Origin: Labyrinthula sp. Ha
Lineage: Eukaryota; Sar; Bigyra; Labyrinthulida; Labyrinthulaceae
NCBI GenBank assembly: GCA_015227615.1
Contig: JAALGZ010000001.1
Coordinates: 2,728,001 to 2,792,000, forward strand
Direction of reading: 5' to 3'
Length of the DNA: 64,000 bases
The translations under genes were made by a program, and so were the position numbers. Of the stretch, positions 1 through 10,700 are shown one piece after another; position 1 is the first letter of the stretch; every line of letters begins with the position of its first letter. The notes under the pieces were generated by a model. The model was not told the origin of the DNA. It worked only from the letters and a program-made list of their open reading frames with translations, and ran no database searches.

Positions 1-2647
1 CTTTGTAATTGAGTGAAATAAGCCGGTCTTATTGCGCTTCGAGTTTGGATTTGCGGAGGTAAAAGCTATCTTCTGGTAATCTTTTCCCCAACTTTTTATC
101 CGCAGAGTTTACCATAAACTGTTCATATTAGTGGTAAAGCCGAAAAGGAAGTTAGTTTTTTACACGTCCATATAAAGAGAAGTATACTTGTTGAGGATTC
201 CCCGTCTCTCTGTACTCTGTGTATATTTGGATAAACCGGAATTTATCCTGGTTTATTTTTGTTTCCAGTACCAAGACAGTAGTACAGCCTTCTTGATATA
301 AAATCTTGGTATTGATTCTCGGTAAGCTCGAAAAGTATTGTATAAGAAATACATATCTTTTTGACAAGAATAGTCTTACCACAAGACTAGATTAGCTTCT
401 TTAATATTAATAAACCTATCATGCTATAAAGGAAGTTAAAATAGAAATATTCAAGTATTCTAAAATATATGAGTAATCAGGTGCGCTAAATGTTTTAAGG
501 TTTTGTTTATGTTTCCATCTGCTACCACTTCCACTAGAAGAAAGCTGTAACTTCTTGTTCAAACAATTCAGAGCCGAAAACTTTGCGAGTCTAGTCTATA
601 GATATACAAATTACAGTGATTCGTCATAAGCTATCGGTAGCAAACATTTTTTATGAAGTCGGTTTGTGCATGTTCTAAGTACTTGGTTCCAATTTACCAA
701 TGAACATGGAATGGTACTTCCAATCAGCATTTTCCGCTTCTACAAGACGAAGAACAGCTGGAACACCCAACAAATAAGTTGTTGTGTATTAAATGTGACC
801 TAATACCCGAATGTTTTAATCTCTTAGTCTATATTATCCTTTTGAAAACATGTAGAAATAAAGCATCTGAATGAGCAAGTATTTCACCTCTCTAATTAAA
901 CTTTTAATTAGTCCTAGCCAAACCTTAAGAATCTAAGTGAAATACAACGTCAGTCACCATTGCTTTTTTTCATATGTTAATTTATTTCTATATTTACTGG
1001 TTCAAGATGGCACAATGAAAAAACGCTCTTGATGAAGATTCGAAATTGTTTAACTATTAATATTTTGAGACTGTAATTAAACTCAGTTGCATTGAGATTA
1101 GAGTTCCCCAGTAACACAACTATGAAGTAAATTCATGGATAGATATTTTGTAGCAAAGTTTCTTTTAACTTGTCGAATGGCAATTGCCTTTAATTAATCC
1201 ACCTGTTGTCTCCACAACATCGAAGTAGTTTTTACCCCATAGCTAATAGAATGTCATTACCTAGAGATTTACCCCAGCTAACTCGGTTTTTAAAATTTAA
1301 TCCTCCAAAACGTAGCTTTAGTTGCAGCTTCGACCTCCAAATCAAAAAAATGTGTGCACTTCCGGTACTACAATGTAAGGCTCAACTTCCTTAAAATTAG
1401 AGAAGAATTTAACAACAACAGAAAAAGTTAAGCCTCTAATAGGAACAAGGAATATGAGTCATCTTGGCGGATTATAAATATTCGCAAGGCTAGACTGTAT
1501 GATTTATTACATTAGATGTCATCAAGAAAGATAATAGTATGGCATATTCTTAGATTTCTATCTAAAAAGTCTATCTTTGATTTTAATTAGGCTATTTTAC
1601 AACCTCGAAGATTTCTAAACAATGTTGAAGAACCTTAATTTGTTCTTCTTTGGTTAAAAGGGAGGATGTTTTAACAGTTATTCATGGACCTATAGTAGCT
1701 AATTTCAGGTTACTAAAGATGTAAGTGGGTGCGTTGGACGTATTTTCTGAGCTTTAAGTAGGCCGAACCTTTTTTATTTTAGAAAAATAGCAATGCCCTA
1801 AACTTTAAAAATGAAGAAAAGCTTCTTATCTTTTGCGAACTCCTCTTTTGTGTTTATTTTATTCAAACCTCTTGAGGATGTCCTGTACTAAATTTGTAGG
1901 TTGTAAATAATAATATATACAATTGGACCTTAAAACATCTTCTTCAACATATAAGTTTTAATAGTATCTTCCAACCCTCTTATCTTGCTAGGGTTAACCC
2001 AAAAGCAAATATTTTATTAATTAAACTCTTTCTCAATTTATCTATCTCTTCTTCTCGTTCTTAAATCTAATTCTTATTAAATCAAATCCTTAATCAAGAA
2101 TCGAGACGCTTACGCACTATTTTATTTATCTACCAAGTATTAGAATAAAGAGTTAAAGTAGTGGATTGGAACTTCCTGGGACCAGCAAAAATTTGGAATA
2201 CACGCTCAAATCCCTTCAGAAACGAACTTCCTTGGTGCGCTAATGTTATCACTTACTATATCCGACGCCCATATATTCAAAGAACAATATATTAACAATT
2301 ATTACAATACTAACGGTATATTTATTTTGTTAGTATAAAATTATGGAAAAGAGTATATATATATCTAAACGTTAGATTACTGGGATGAATGTTAGATTAT
2401 TGTACTCGTAACGCTCGAATATTTATAGTAAGTCACTTTACCAAATATATTATGTAGGCGCAAATATAAATATATGTATTGTAACCCTGCATTTACCCGA
2501 AAGAGCATAAGCTGAAGCTCCTTACCTACATATTTCGGTGTTCAACTGGTCAGGTAAGTTGTGTGCAGAGAAACTTCAGAAGAACGCAAACTTGTTGTCC
2601 TAATCTTTCCCCGGGTTCTCCAAAACACCAAATTTTTCAAAAACAAA
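1..2647. other. Intergenic region, left edge to the first zinc-repeat gene
   Basis: I see no convincing gene here. An open minus-strand segment at 152-382 ends in a hydrophilic stretch that reads like protein (finishing YFSLYGRVKN), but it starts at GTG, has no confident splice partner, and its length is within chance expectation for DNA this AT-rich. The remainder is AT-rich with frequent stops in all frames. The open frame upstream of 2648 (from 2561) is treated as 5' leader of the next gene. Confidence 0.5.
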
Positions 2648-3211
2648 ATGAACCAAAACAGCTTTACTGTGTTTAATTTAATCTCCAATATTATTGAAAG
2701 CGATGTTGACCGGTCAAAGAAAAGAGCATCGGCAACCACAAGTAAACTCCAAAAACAAAAGCAAGTTCAACTTCTCCTTTCTTCTAATGCATCTAAAGCT
2801 GGAAACTTCTTCTTTCTTACCTTGCTAAGTCCCTCAAACTCGCCAATCACAAAACAGCAAATTGGTGACGAAGCACAAAAGCAAAAGAGAGAGAGATCAA
2901 GAAGACGTGTTTGTAATGCACCTGATTGTCCCAAGTTAGCTCAAGGGCCAGCAAGTTTTTGTTACGCGCACGGAGGAGGTTATAGATGTGTTGCAAACGG
3001 ATGCAACAGAGCTGCAAGAGACGGATCTAGACGCTGCATACGACATGGCGGTGGGAGAAAATGTTTGTTCCCAGGATGTATTTCGGCTTCCCGTGGAAAA
3101 TCCGGCCGATGTATTCGACATGGAGGAGGAATTCGGTGTTCACATGTTGGTTGTCCCAAAAGCGTACATAGAAAAGGTGGTTCATGCGCTGTGCATATAA
3201 AGAGAGGATAA
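2648..3211 (+). CDS. WRKY19-type Cys/His tandem-repeat zinc protein (four repeats)
   Basis: This encodes a basic protein of 187 residues. The C-terminal half has four tandem units of the form C-x4-C-x10-C-x2-H, three of them followed by GGG, starting near residues 89, 114, 139 and 164 (25-residue period; first unit C89, C94, C105, H108). Such units are abundant in oomycete, diatom and red-algal proteins annotated as 'WRKY transcription factor 19-like'; they probably bind zinc, and their molecular role is poorly known. The N-terminal half is Lys/Arg/Ser-rich and ends in a basic run (RERSRRR), which could be a nuclear localisation signal. I chose the ATG at 2648 over 2561 because its context is A-rich and because it places the first Cys at residue 89, exactly as in the paralogue at 14031-14564. 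No intron is needed. The last unit lacks GGG and ends the protein. Transcription-factor activity is not shown by the sequence. Confidence 0.85.
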   Translation: MNQNSFTVFNLISNIIESDVDRSKKRASATTSKLQKQKQVQLLLSSNASKAGNFFFLTLLSPSNSPITKQQIGDEAQKQKRERSRRRVCNAPDCPKLAQGPASFCYAHGGGYRCVANGCNRAARDGSRRCIRHGGGRKCLFPGCISASRGKSGRCIRHGGGIRCSHVGCPKSVHRKGGSCAVHIKRG

Positions 3212-6200
3212 TTATGTTGATTATTTTTGTATAAAATAGTTGGGATGTTGAGATTATTGGTTTACTCGTTTCATAGAAATATAAAGTCTGTGTTTGGATT
3301 TTCAGTGGTAAGAAAATGGTATCATTTAGGAACAACTTTAGGTGGATTTCGTTGTAAAGCTTGGATTAAAGTATTTTGTGTAGTATGCATAGCAGTAGAA
3401 ACCAAGTTAAGAATAAAAAATAATGCTGTATTTTAGTGTGTTTTGTGTGTGAGAGAACATTAGTGAGATGTATATGTTAGGTTTCTCTGTGCTGATTGCT
3501 GAAGAATTGGTGATGATAAACTTGAACTAAAGTGTTCAAAGTTATACTAAGCTTTTAGGGAGTATTATTTTTCTTCCAAGGTTGACCCGTAGGAGGAGAA
3601 CCTTTCTGAATTTCAAGTCTTGATTAGAAAAGAAAACACAGTTAAGGATTCGTCTGCAAGAAAGTTAAAAGCTGCGTGACTTTTAGAAGCAGGTAGTTAT
3701 TTAAAATAAGAAGAGTTATAGTTACTAGACCATGTAGTTAAAGGAAGAAAGGAGAAATAAAGATATATCATAGGAAACTTGACTTTTTACATTTTCAACC
3801 TTACACACCGAAATATATAGTTATAGTTCCAGTTTTTTATACAGAAAAATAGTCTTAGACACTATAAACTTTTAAGATTTATACCTTAGAAAATAAATAT
3901 AGAAAGCAGGCAAGTTAAGGATCAGAGAATCTTAAAAATGAAAGAATAGAAGTGAAACAGACGTAGACGTCAATGTTCAACATTCAACTGACAAGTTGAA
4001 CCATAGAGAGAGTATATTTTTTTTTATAACAAATTTTTCTGCTTAAAACAGCAAAGAACTGGGTTTCATGTGAAACTCTTTTCACAAGTATACATTCTTT
4101 CCATCTTTTTCAATAGCAAAGTTGCATTTGATTGAACTGTAAGCATTATAGTAATGCACCACTGAGTTGATATGGATTCTTTCATCACGTGATTGTCAAA
4201 AATAAGCTGAGTTCGGGGTTTTAGATATATGTACAAATTTGAAATTACTAATAACTAGTGGAAACTGATGTAATTGTGCTTAATCTGGGATAAGGATTAT
4301 TAATACTTCCTGTAATTATCTAATCTAATAAGATACCACAGAGTAAGTATGTTCTTTCTTCTTCATCTTTCCATTGAGATTGTTGACAGCTTTCAAACAT
4401 CCTTTGCTAATCCCCTACGAGTAAACTTTTTTTAATTAATTAAATAAAAAACTTAATTTTTGCTTATTTTAATATTTCAGTTTCACAAATACTACAGTTG
4501 AATTGTTTATAACTATGTTTGAAGGTACTTTAAAGATTTATTATTTGAGCTACTATTATCTACGCGACATGAACGGCAAGAAGAATCTAGACAGATTTTA
4601 AAACTCTAAACAAAACTTTTTCTGCATATGTTGCATATATAGACTGATGTTTTGAATAGAAATATATATTTTTTTGAAACGCCTATGTACTATATGATTT
4701 TTGCACAAGTAGGGTTTATAAACCCGGTGTGATGTCTTTACCTCGGGCTGTAAATGGAAGACAAAAAACTTAGAGAAAGAACAAATTCTTGTATCCATAT
4801 GTCACTTAGTTTACCGTCATTATATGAGATTAACAGATTTGTCGGCTTTTGTCTGGCTGATGAAGATGATTGGAAACATAAATGGATGTACCTAGATGTA
4901 AAGAAAGAGCTAAGTCACTTGATTTCTGTCATATTAATTGAAATTATGGAACCAATACTATTAGTTTATTTCTCCGTTTAACCATTTAGCCGTGATGTCA
5001 CAACTGGTTTTGTTAGAAAATTGGTTAATTTCACTTAATTAAGAATTTATGTCCTTTACGTGTATTATTTTACTCCTCTTGTGTACTTATGATCGAACAG
5101 GTAATAGTTTTCTATCATTAAGGAATCCTAAGTATGTTGCATTTTTGAAATTACTAATCAACTGTTAATTTGATATTAGGAATGAACAACATTTAAATTC
5201 TAAATACGAGAACCACAGAGTCTCGAGCTCAAGAGATATTTTGAAACCATTCCAAGAGAAATATCAAGTAATTTTCCAACAAAAAAAGAGACAATATATT
5301 CGAATGCTAAGAATTTCTCTGGTGAGCGATCGGTTCCAGGTACTACACCAGAATATATCCCTGGACAAAAATATCCCGCTCCTTGTTTTTTCTGGTTGAA
5401 AAGCAAGAAGTAAATTTTGAGGTATCAAGGGGCTCCATTGATTAAGTTCATCTACTATGAATTAAATGTTTTCAATTTTTGAAAGAGAAAACGGAAAATA
5501 GATTGTGAAGTCAAATAGCTGAAAATATATGCAACAAAATACAAGAGCAGCAAAAGTCCTTCCTCTGTTAAGAATACAACTATTAGGGCTCAATTTAAAG
5601 AAAAATAATATTTTCGAACAGATCTTTATGTATTATACACAGGAAAAAGATGAGCGTGCTGAAGTTATTGCTTAACAGCGTGAAACAAGCTATGTTTGTG
5701 TGAAGTGAAATGTAATTTCTATTAAGCCTGGGTGATTTCATTCCTCAAATAAATAAGAATAAATTAAGGATACATGGCGACCTCTCTCAACTAATAGTCT
5801 TTGAACTTTTCCAACGCCTTCTTTAAAACGAGCAAAAATAACACAACTCTTATAGAATTTTTCATGTCAAAATTTCACAACTGCAGAAGATATCAGTGGT
5901 AGGTTTAGTAACAGCCTGCAGTAAGAGTATCGAAAGTTTAAAAATTCAAGATGCTCGAACAGCTTCTAGCATAAATACAACAATATAAGATACGTTCACT
6001 AATCCATACTTAGGAATACACCAGTTTTTCACTAGAAAAAAAATATTCGAATTAAACAACACAGAAATGAAGTGGAGTACTTTAAAGTTGCCAACAATAA
6101 CCAACTCTTAAACAAACACGTAAGACAAGGTTTCAAGAGACAAAAAATAAAATAAAAGGGGCTTTCTAATCAATAAAGCTCCCTCAAATACATGAGAACC

Positions 6201-8146
6201 ACAAAAACACACGGACGTTGGAACCTATAGTGAACGCATCAACAAAATTATCACCATGGAATGCCTCCCTCAACTCATCCCACCTTGAGCGAAAATTTCG
6301 ATGTAAATCGAGGAAGTTTACCAAAAAAAAGAGAAACCATTGGCTTTTTAAATGAATAAACTAAAAAATTAACAATGCTATAAAAACTAACTTTCTCAAG
6401 GAATAACACAACTGGCTCCACATCAATGTAAATGAAATTAACCTGGAAGAAAATAGAGATTTTACCAGGGATGTAATTAATCTAATAAAATTCATAGCTA
6501 TGAAGAAATTAAAATTCAAAAAATCATGATCCAATATAAAAACGAAAACAAATTTAGTGAAGAAGAGCAGAACTGACGGTTCAATATTTTGAAAAGATTA
6601 AGTAGTTCGTGAACTTAACCGGTAATAATAGTATGATAGATGTACCAGAAAGGAAAAATATACTAGCATTAGCTCCTCCAGTTTCCTTGGTCAACGTTTT
6701 TATGTAATATATGATTGGTAGCTGTCAGAATCATGGGAACTACTAACCGATGTCTCTCTTAAACATTTCTTTGAAACTATTGACAGAGATAGTCAACTCT
6801 TATTTAAAGCTAAGACTTGAAGGGGAAATATCAAACTGCCAAACCGACTTTGGTGAGCAAAGTGAAAATGCTGAAAAAATACGCTATATTACTTTTCAAA
6901 AATGCATAAAGAAAGAAGAAAATGCTACTTTCTTCATCCACCGATTTCCCAAAAATTTTCCGCTTATTTAGTTAGAAACCTTGCAATTGTATTCATTTGA
7001 ATTTAGAGTTTCATGTAACTTTATAATCATTATTCTGTACTGATGTAACTACATAAACGCACATGTGAAAATAAAATTAGCAGAGAGCAGCAGAACTTAA
7101 ATTACCCGCGGAGCTCTTCAAGGTGATTCATTAAGTGCAGCTCAACCCATCATAACTTTACTATGTTGTATATATTTAAAAAAAGTTAGTTACGCCCAAA
7201 AATTCCCAGGAATGAAAATATCCTCTCATATAAGGCTTACTCTTTCAAACCTATTTAACAACAACCGTGGAAATAAAATATAGTTATACTGATATCTGAG
7301 AGTAAGTGACCTCGCATCAGTATATTGCAGCAGGCACCTCACAGTTCTTATGCGAGTTTGAAAGATATATTTAGTACAAGTGACCTCCAGGGTATAATCT
7401 GTTTCAAAATAGCTATTTTTATCAAACTATTATTTGAAAGGAATAACGGAATCTTCCAAATTTATTTGTTTTCTATTGCTAAATCCGTCAAGTAAACTAG
7501 GAAAATTATTGTCTTCTATTGGGCTTACATTTTGCACATACTATTATGATTCTAACTGATAATCTATGTGCACAGTATTTTCTTAAAGACAACATTTTAT
7601 ATTAGATTATTCGAACTGCTGACCAAGAAATATTGAAAAGTGGAAAATATGAGTGTAGCCATACAGTATTTTCTAACAAGAAAAAGCATCTGGCCTTTTT
7701 CTTGAAATTCTTAATGCTCAAAGCTGGGTAGGGGTATGCATTGCTTCTTAGTATATTGGTACACCTAATGAAAAGCTCATTATTTACTCAGCATGTGTTC
7801 AGGCTTATCCTCCTGTACTATAAACAAGTCGATAATCACACAGTCAAGAACTTTTGAAGTACCTTTAAGCTGCAATGAACTTTCATATTTGTTTTCTACA
7901 AACATGAAAGGCGAAAATAATGAGAAGCCAGAATCTAAAAAGACTAAAACGCAGATAACCTTAGTACAAAGACAAGGATTTTCCCTTGAATATAACTTAG
8001 AAGCATCATATAAGTAGGGAGTAGGCTGTATAATTAGTACAAACAGATTGTATCAACACTGATAGAGTATTAAATGAACTACCTTACTAACTTCTTTAGA
8101 AAGACTTTACACCTTGCTTCTTAGCCTGGATCAAAATCTTCACTTT
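3212..8146. other. Intergenic desert between zinc-repeat gene 1 and the ROCO gene
   Basis: No gene could be supported in about 4.9 kb. Chance-length open frames occur: 4754-4981 (+, 75 codons), 6750-6971 (+, 73 codons) and 7793-8017 (+, 74 codons). The segment 5205-5412 is slightly less AT-rich and is open in more than one frame on both strands; its plus-strand reading ending at 5412 looks protein-like, but no 27-32 nt intron upstream joins it to another exon. No tRNA, LINE or MITE signal was recognised. Confidence 0.5.
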
Positions 8147-10700
8147 CTACTTTTTTCCAAACTGTTTTTTTATTTTGGCCATTTTATGATGCAACCACCA
8201 ATTCTTGACTAGTTTAAATCCAATCCGTTTTTCGGTTTCTAAAAACATGTCCACTACCTTTTCAGGATTAAATATAAATCTAGCAAAGTATCGATATAAT
8301 AACACATCATTAGGTTGGTGTTCTTTCTTAAATTGTAAAACCGCCTCAACAAAAGTTGTCAAAGATATAGGCTCGTCAAATTCAATACATTCTTCACTAT
8401 TTGTAGATGGTTTTATTCTAATATCCTTTAAAACAGGAATTAACTCTGGAAGAATATAACTTTCAGTTCTTTCATCAAACTTGAATAAAATAAAACTACT
8501 TAAAGCAATTTGCAAAACATAATTTCTCTCTTGTTTTGAATATTTTTGCAATAGAGTATCAAATAAAGTCTTTCTTATTATTCCAGTATCAATGTATTTT
8601 CTATATTCAGGAAAAATATCAATATTTAGTCTAAAAGCAAGTTGATGAAGACTTGGATCACGAATAAAGCTTCCCAAAGCTTGTGCTATGAAAGAAGGTG
8701 CAAAAAATATAAAATTATCTTCCTCAGATATTTCAAGTTTCCTATGATAGAAAATAATTCCTGCTCTTGAATAAATATCTAGCATATTCTCCATATTTTC
8801 TTCTGTAAAATTGCAAAGTCTTCCTTTATTCCTGAATTTTAAAACACTCATATAATTAGTTTCTTCTCTACAGCTATCTAAAAACAAAATCCAAACACAA
8901 GGCAGACTCAATTCAACAGCAAAAAAGCTATTTGCTAAGTCTCCATCATTTGCAAAATATTTGAGTTCCTTATGTATCTTAGCTAACGTTCCTGTAGAAG
9001 GATTAGAATTTTCAATAGGAAAAAAACGAATACTATTATTCTTTGGTACTTGAAAATCTTCACTAGTTTCAGATACATAATTTAATATTCTTTGTTCTAT
9101 TTTTTTCAGTTCTTGATTATTTTTTCGAAGGAATAATTTTAAATAAGTTCCAATAAACAAAATAGGTGATATTGGTGCATTTTTCACTATACTTTTTAAC
9201 CAGAATTTAAGTCTATTCATATCTTCATCATTTTGTTTTGTTAGGTTAAAGACAATAATATAAACTGCATTTGGGTTCATAAATAGATGATGAACCGTAG
9301 AAAAAACTTCTTGACCTCCAAAATCATAAATTCGATAAAATGGATCCACTGCACTAAATATAGTACTTTCACCAGTAAAGTATTGCAGAAACTCTTCATT
9401 GTCTACAGTTTGTTCTACTAGCTCTTTTTCAAAGGGAAGGGTATATTTAGAAGTATTACCAACTTCATGATACTGATTATATTCCATAGCAAGAACATTT
9501 TTAACTCTCTGAACACTTAGTTGATATTTTGTAAGTGGTGTAAATGTATTTCCATCAATTTTTAAAATATTCGTATCTTCTAAAACAAGAGTTGATTCAA
9601 CGTCCCTTAAAAATTTCTTATTACAAAAACTTCTTATTGTAGAAGTTTTTCCAGATCTTGAATCACCTTTAATAATAACCAAAGTTAAAAATATACCCAT
9701 GAATAAGAGTTGTAATTCTTTCAAAGGAAGTGAATAGTCATATCTTTTTTGTAACATAGATTGATAACAATTAAGAACATTCTTTTTATTCTTATATAAA
9801 TCTTCTTCTATTGCTAAATAAAGTAGTGAAGGATGATTATTAACTCTCTTTTGTAAATTTCCTTTATATTGTGTAATTCCACTTATTCCAAACCTATATA
9901 ATAAAAAATAACAAAACATACCCAAGAACACGTATTGTCTTATGGTTTCCCAAAAAGTTTTTCACTTGTTTTATACTTTTCTCTTGATCAAAAGTATTAT
10001 TAGTTTCCGCTTGTTCACGAATACTAAACTAAAAGAAAAAAATATATTTACACTAATGTCTTGATATTACTATTCTCTGATAAACTTTTGAAAAGAATTG
10101 ATAACTCTGATAAACAAAAACCATTGCATTTAAACCTATTATTAAGTAGAAAAAAAAAGATACACCCAAGCTTGTACTTTCTTTCTTGCACTTATGAACA
10201 ATTCAAGCGAAGTAAAAGACAGTATTTTGCATGCTTCAAACCTAGAATATGTTAACAAAAAAACTTTACTCAGCTATACGCATATCAGGAAAAATATTCT
10301 TTTGAGAGAGAATTTTAAAGTTTTCATAACTAATAGAACACTCTTGAAACCTAAATTTCATTAGAAACAAAAAATACTCTAACACACGAACTCGAGGGAA
10401 AAGTTTGAGTAAGCTGGAAAGTTCTTGTTTCAATACAAAGAGTGGGCAATGCCAAAACCTATGAAGTTTCTTGAATATAATTAATTACCATAAATCAGTT
10501 ATTTCTTCACAAGAAACTTCATCGGTTAAAAAAGTGTTTATTGCTTTCTTAAACTCCTTATCATTTACAAGTTCTCCTTCTTTGTCACGGTCTCCCCTAT
10601 GAATAATATTGATACCTTAAACAAACCACTCAATCTCAAACCTATGAGCTTCTGCTCTTTCTTCATATTGTTTGCCAATAGATTCCTGGTCGATTCTCAT
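8147..10700 (-). CDS. LRR-Roc-COR (ROCO family) GTPase, nine exons, one LRR per exon
   Basis: Exons read from the minus strand are 10627-10700, 10489-10596, 10378-10458, 10270-10350, 10164-10241, 10052-10135, 9922-10023, 9697-9893 and 8147-9666. They sum to 2325 nt, giving 774 residues. All eight introns are 27-30 nt. The N-terminal third (about residues 60-200) is leucine-rich repeats with a roughly 27-residue period (cores such as LEFQECSI, AEFEACKI, WVFKCNGF). The Roc GTPase follows: P-loop GDSRSGKTS at 269-277 and G3 motif DFGGQ at 383-387. The G4 position reads GTYLK, where the usual form is THxD, so guanine recognition may be weak. A COR dimerisation domain follows from about residue 520 to 760. 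There is no kinase domain. ROCO proteins act as slow, dimerising GTPase scaffolds, and LRR-ROCO genes are expanded in brown algae as candidate receptors. The N-terminal start is the least certain part; residues 25-45 (DRDKEGELVNDKEF) look EF-hand-like but may be a diverged LRR. Confidence 0.82.
9667..9696 (-). other. 30-nt stopless intron splitting the Roc P-loop
   Basis: The unspliced frame stays open but inserts ten hydrophobic residues (read as IFLTLVIIKG) between LLFM and the P-loop. Removing the GT...AAG segment restores the family pattern: short beta strand, then LLFMGDSRSGKTS. Length (30 nt) and T-richness match the other introns of the gene. This is the only intron of the 17 that ends AAG and not TAG. 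An alternative is that the segment is translated and the P-loop is preceded by an insertion. Confidence 0.75.

Noticed and set aside
5200-5412. Small gene on either strand
   Set aside because: Frames are open on both strands because the patch is less AT-rich. No acceptor with a donor 27-32 nt upstream exists, and there is no domain.
8147-9931. ROCO as a single-exon 594-residue protein starting at a GTG
   Set aside because: The N-terminal text before GFGISG is a 28-nt intron read through. Upstream exons restore a continuous LRR frame, and GTG is not a normal eukaryotic start.
10489-10596. EF-hand gene upstream of the ROCO gene
   Set aside because: The D-x-D-like text is followed in frame by LRR exons that splice into the Roc domain, so it is part of the ROCO gene. 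The EF-hand resemblance is weak.
10617-10619. In-frame TAA in the ROCO upstream region, suggesting an alternative genetic code or pseudogene
   Set aside because: It lies inside a 30-nt GT-AG intron (10597-10626). Removing it joins the flanking exons in frame, and all other genes use standard stops.
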